Assembly (NCBI RefSeq): GCF_965263005.1 | Contig: NZ_OZ253579.1 | Location: forward strand, 1,488,001-1,552,000 | Length of the DNA stretch: 64,000 nucleotides | Origin: Rariloculus sp965263005 | GTDB taxonomy: Bacteria > Pseudomonadota > Gammaproteobacteria > Steroidobacterales > Rariloculaceae | Direction: 5' to 3' | Shown here: positions 61,300 to 64,000 of the stretch, piece by piece | How positions within the stretch are numbered: position 1 is the stretch's first letter | How the letters are laid out: each line of letters opens with the position of its first letter | Notes under the pieces: model-generated | Databases searched by the model: none | What the model was told of the DNA's origin: nothing | The model's input: only the letters and a program-made list of their open reading frames with translations | Program-made: the position numbers and the translations under genes

Positions 61300-61469
61300 A
61301 TGGATTGCCTTTGCCGCCGGTAGATAACGTCATATTCAGCGCCGCCCGGTAAGGCGGCCGGCAAGGCGCGGCCGTTCGCTTGCCGTCACTGAGAGCCGGT
61401 GGCTATTGTTGCCTGCACTTCAGCTTCTTACTATACCGTCTCACCCGTTCCAGTTGATGCGTCATAGCC

Positions 61470-62666
61470 ATGCTCGATACCCTGAAACCGATTCCGCCGG
61501 ATGCCATCCTCGGCATTATGGTGCTCTATCGCGCGGACCAGGCTCCGAACAAGGTCGATCTCAGTGTCGGCGTTTACCAGGACGAGGCCGGCCGGACGCC
61601 CGTGCTCGAGTGCGTCAAGCGCGCCGAGGGCGAAGTCTATTCGGCCGAGGATTCAAAGACCTACGTCGGTATTGCCGGTAATCCGGGATTCAACCGCGGC
61701 ATCGAGGAGTTGCTGTTCGGCTCGGGCCATCCAGCGCTTGCCGACGGACGCGTGGCCACCGTGCAGACGCCGGGCGGGAGCGGCGGACTCAGCGTCGCGG
61801 CTCATCTCATGCACCGCGCGAATCCCGACACCCGCGTGTGGCTGAGCAAGCCGTCCTGGCCGAACCATCTGCCGTTGCTTCGCCTGGCCGGGCTCAGGCT
61901 CGAACACTATCCCTACTACGACCAGCGCGCGAAGCGCGTCGATTTCGAGGCAATGGCCGATGCGGTCGGCAGGATCGGCAGCGGCGACAGTGTGCTGATA
62001 CATGGCTGCTGCCACAATCCCTGCGGCGCCGATCTGTCGCAAGCGCAGTGGCAGGCGCTCGCGGATCTGTGCGAGCGGCACGGTGTCGTACCGTTCATCG
62101 ATTTCGCGTACCAGGGGCTCGCCGAGGGGCTCGAGGACGATGCCTACGGCGTTCGACTCATGGCCGAGCGTTTACCTGAAGTGGTGATCGTCGCGTCGTG
62201 CTCGAAAAATTTCGGGCTCTACCGTGAGCGCGTCGGCGCAGTCTGCGTCGTGTCGCCCGATCGCGAGCGGAATCTCAGGGTGGCGAGCAACCTGTCCAAC
62301 ATCGCGCGCGGCATCTATTCGATGCCGCCCGACCACGGTGCCGCGATCGTCGCCCGGATCCTGAGCGATGCCGGGCTCAAGGCGCTGTGGATGGAGGAGC
62401 TCGAAGAAATGCGCCTTCGGCTCAACGGGCTGCGAACACTCCTCGCGGACAAGCTTGCCGAGCGCGGCACGTCGACGGACTTCTCCTTCGTCGCGAACGA
62501 GCGCGGCATGTTCTCGTTTCTCGGCATCAGCAGGGAGCAGGTCATCAGGCTCAGGGAGGAGTTTCACGTCTACCTCGTCGAATCGAGCCGCATCAACGTC
62601 GCCGGAATCAACCAGCGCAACGTCGACTACGTCGCCGATGCGATCGCCGCCGTGTTACAGGCTTAA
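61470..62666 (+). CDS. Aspartate/aromatic aminotransferase (class I)
   Basis: The 398-residue PLP enzyme of the AspC/TyrB clade: LKPIPPDAILGIMVLYRAD, KVDLSVGVYQDEAG, TVQTPGGSGGLSVAAHL, a CCHNPCGADLS segment (where AspC/TyrB usually have HNPTG), IDFAYQGLAEG, SCSKNFGLYRERVG with the PLP lysine, and SSRINVAGIN near the C-terminus. It transfers amino groups between aspartate or aromatic amino acids and 2-oxoglutarate. The TAA stop coincides with the start of repeat copy F. Confidence 0.93.
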   Translation: MLDTLKPIPPDAILGIMVLYRADQAPNKVDLSVGVYQDEAGRTPVLECVKRAEGEVYSAEDSKTYVGIAGNPGFNRGIEELLFGSGHPALADGRVATVQTPGGSGGLSVAAHLMHRANPDTRVWLSKPSWPNHLPLLRLAGLRLEHYPYYDQRAKRVDFEAMADAVGRIGSGDSVLIHGCCHNPCGADLSQAQWQALADLCERHGVVPFIDFAYQGLAEGLEDDAYGVRLMAERLPEVVIVASCSKNFGLYRERVGAVCVVSPDRERNLRVASNLSNIARGIYSMPPDHGAAIVARILSDAGLKALWMEELEEMRLRLNGLRTLLADKLAERGTSTDFSFVANERGMFSFLGISREQVIRLREEFHVYLVESSRINVAGINQRNVDYVADAIAAVLQA

Positions 62667-62763
62667 CCGCCCGTGGCAAAAGCCCCGCTGCATGGGGCGG
62701 AAGACCGTCTCGTCGAAGACGGCTGATCAACCGGTGCGACGCCGGGTTCTGCCACGGCCTGCC
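62664..62763 (+). repeat. Stop-codon-linked inverted-repeat family, copy F (complete)
   Basis: The left arm TAACCGCCCGTGGCAAAAG, then CCCCGCTGCATGGGGCGGA, the core GACCGTCTCGTCGAAGACGG and the right arm GCGACGCCGGGTTCTGCCAC followed by GGCCTGCC. The core matches copy C nearly throughout. The first triplet is the TAA stop of the aminotransferase gene, the one copy with TAA rather than TAG. Confidence 0.72.
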
Positions 62764-62855
62764 AGCGCGCGGGCGCACATGCCGAGGGTAGGCCGGCAGC
62801 ATTGCGCTGGTCGGGCTGGCCCCGGCATCCATGCTTCCGCCGGCAAGAATTGACG

Positions 62856-64000
62856 ATGCAGCTTCCGTCGCCCTACGACCGCCTGCTCATGCCGGTCTAT
62901 CTGCCGTCATTCATCATGTCGGTAAGCCAGATGGCGCTGCTGATCCTGCTGCCGCTGTACGTGCTCGAGCTCGGCTACGGTCCGGTGCTCGCATCGTTGG
63001 TCATGGGACTTCGCGGCATAGGCTTGCTGCTGTTCGACCTCCCGGCCGGCATGCTGGTTACGCGGTTCGGCGACAAGCCGGTCCTGTTGACGGGCCTCGG
63101 GCTGACCCTGGCCGGGACCCTGCTGCTCGCAGCGACGCCGCATCCGCTGATCCTGAGTGTGGCGGCCGTGATTCTGGGCGCCGGCTTCTCCGCCTGGATG
63201 CTCGGCCGGCAATCCTATATCGCCGACACCTGCAAGCCCGACGAGGTCGGACGAGCCATCGCGCTCATGGCCGGCTTGCAGCGGGCAGGCTCGTTCATCG
63301 GTCCCGCGGCGGGCGGCGTCATGGCGCAGTTTGCGGGCTATCCGCTCACGTTCGTCGTCGCCGCGGCAAGCGCCGTCGCGGCAGCGATATTCGTCGCATC
63401 GTTCATGCGCAACGTGAAGCACGACACCGGCGAGTCCCACGAGTTTCCGGCCGGAACGCTCAGCGTCCTTCGTTCCCATCGCAAGGTGTTCGCGACCGCG
63501 GGGTTCGCGGCATTCGCTCTGCAGGTCATGCGGGCTGCGCGCCAGCTTCTGGTGCCGCTTGTCGGCGCCGCGCTCGGGCTCGACAGCGTTCAGATCGGGG
63601 CGATCTATTCGCTCTCGGCCGCCGTCGACATGTGCCTGTTCTATCCCGTCGGTGTGCTTGTCGACCGGCGCGGACGCAAGTGGAGTGCCGTGCCGAGCAT
63701 GGCACTTTTCGCGATCGGGCTGGCGTTGCTGTCGACAGCCGGCGGTTTCGAGTCTCTGCTCGCCGTCTCGTTGCTGCTTGGAGTGGCCAACGGTCTGAGT
63801 GCGGGCATCGTATTGATCATCGGCGCCGATCTCGCGCGCCAGAGCGGTCAGCGGGGCCAGTTTCTGGGTCTGTGGCGTTTCATCGGCGATGTCGGAATGA
63901 CTGCATCGCCGATGCTCACGAGCGTGCTCATCGGCGCGGCGAGCCTTGCCGCGGCGAGCGTGAGCGCGGCGGGCATCGGCATCGCCGGCACGCTGGTCAT
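62856..64000 (+). CDS. Major facilitator superfamily transporter, 3'-truncated by window end
   Basis: The 381 codons visible have no stop. At least ten hydrophobic helices are seen. An MFS loop motif between helices 2 and 3 reads DLPAGMLVTRFGDKPVL, and a second-half equivalent YPVGVLVDRRGRKWS follows. The order and size suit a drug/sugar-type MFS transporter. No substrate can be named. The ATG at 62856 follows repeat copy F by 92 bp and has GACG rather than a clear ribosome site. Confidence 0.85.
   Translation, partial: MQLPSPYDRLLMPVYLPSFIMSVSQMALLILLPLYVLELGYGPVLASLVMGLRGIGLLLFDLPAGMLVTRFGDKPVLLTGLGLTLAGTLLLAATPHPLILSVAAVILGAGFSAWMLGRQSYIADTCKPDEVGRAIALMAGLQRAGSFIGPAAGGVMAQFAGYPLTFVVAAASAVAAAIFVASFMRNVKHDTGESHEFPAGTLSVLRSHRKVFATAGFAAFALQVMRAARQLLVPLVGAALGLDSVQIGAIYSLSAAVDMCLFYPVGVLVDRRGRKWSAVPSMALFAIGLALLSTAGGFESLLAVSLLLGVANGLSAGIVLIIGADLARQSGQRGQFLGLWRFIGDVGMTASPMLTSVLIGAASLAAASVSAAGIGIAGTLV

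Overview
This G+C-rich window looks like a piece of a chromosome from an aerobic Gram-negative bacterium, most likely a gammaproteobacterium. The inference rests on the pspF/pspABC locus with its sigma-54 promoter, the ctaD-ctaG-ctaE order with a twin-transmembrane DUF2909-type gene behind ctaE, SURF1, lipoprotein signals, a TonB-dependent receptor and many periplasmic c-type cytochromes. The species cannot be named from the sequence. Many PQQ-type dehydrogenases, a betaine-type transporter and numerous gene remnants would fit a marine or host-associated lineage, but that is a guess.

1-11.9 kb is a respiratory super-locus. It holds cytochrome c oxidase (ctaD partial, ctaG, ctaE), a twin-TM protein on the opposite strand, a GldC-like protein, then a complete alternative complex III (actA, an actB split into two genes, actC, actD, actE, actF), SURF1 and a small membrane-anchored protein. 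Genes overlap by 1-20 bp or are closely spaced. Together they would move electrons from quinol through ACIII to an aa3/caa3-type oxidase. The usual ctaA/ctaB continuation is absent.

11.9-35.1 kb is a patchwork of periplasmic and metabolic genes. It includes a TonB receptor with an EF-hand-like loop, an NHL-repeat lipoprotein, a metallo-beta-lactamase-fold protein, a BCCT transporter, an LVIVD protein, DUF1761, a cytochrome P460, a cytochrome c/Vgb-like propeller fusion, peptide deformylase, a START protein, a Rieske protein and three PQQ-type propeller enzymes. Remnants of an amidase and an enolase, and an eroded polyamine-type ABC operon, lie between them.

35.1-39.8 kb is an accessory island. 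It contains IS3 and IS1380 transposase fragments, a PD-(D/E)XK nuclease behind a VapBC pair, a dead MmeI-like methyltransferase fragment, IS21-end-like repeats and a MazEF pair. A truncated DUF2237 copy lies on its left and an intact copy on its right.

40.2-64 kb holds a MacA/MacB-like exporter (adaptor, ATPase, two FtsX permeases), a tandem pair of PQQ dehydrogenases (one with a heme domain, one a lipoprotein), the psp envelope-stress locus, a DUF6152 pair, a methyltransferase, a hydroxycinnamoyl-CoA hydratase/lyase-like enzyme, an orphan molybdenum hydroxylase large subunit, a second FtsX pair without an ATPase, a CitE-like lyase, an aromatic/aspartate aminotransferase and an MFS transporter cut by the window end.

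Two dispersed repeat families stand out. One is an inverted-repeat element of about 60-170 bp whose end reads TAGCAGCCCGTGGC. In all six copies seen, one end lies exactly on a gene's stop codon. The second is a ~50 bp repeat (TACTTTCAAAGGCCC...) seen three times between about 18.0 and 24.1 kb, near gene remnants. No tRNA, rRNA or CRISPR array was recognised.
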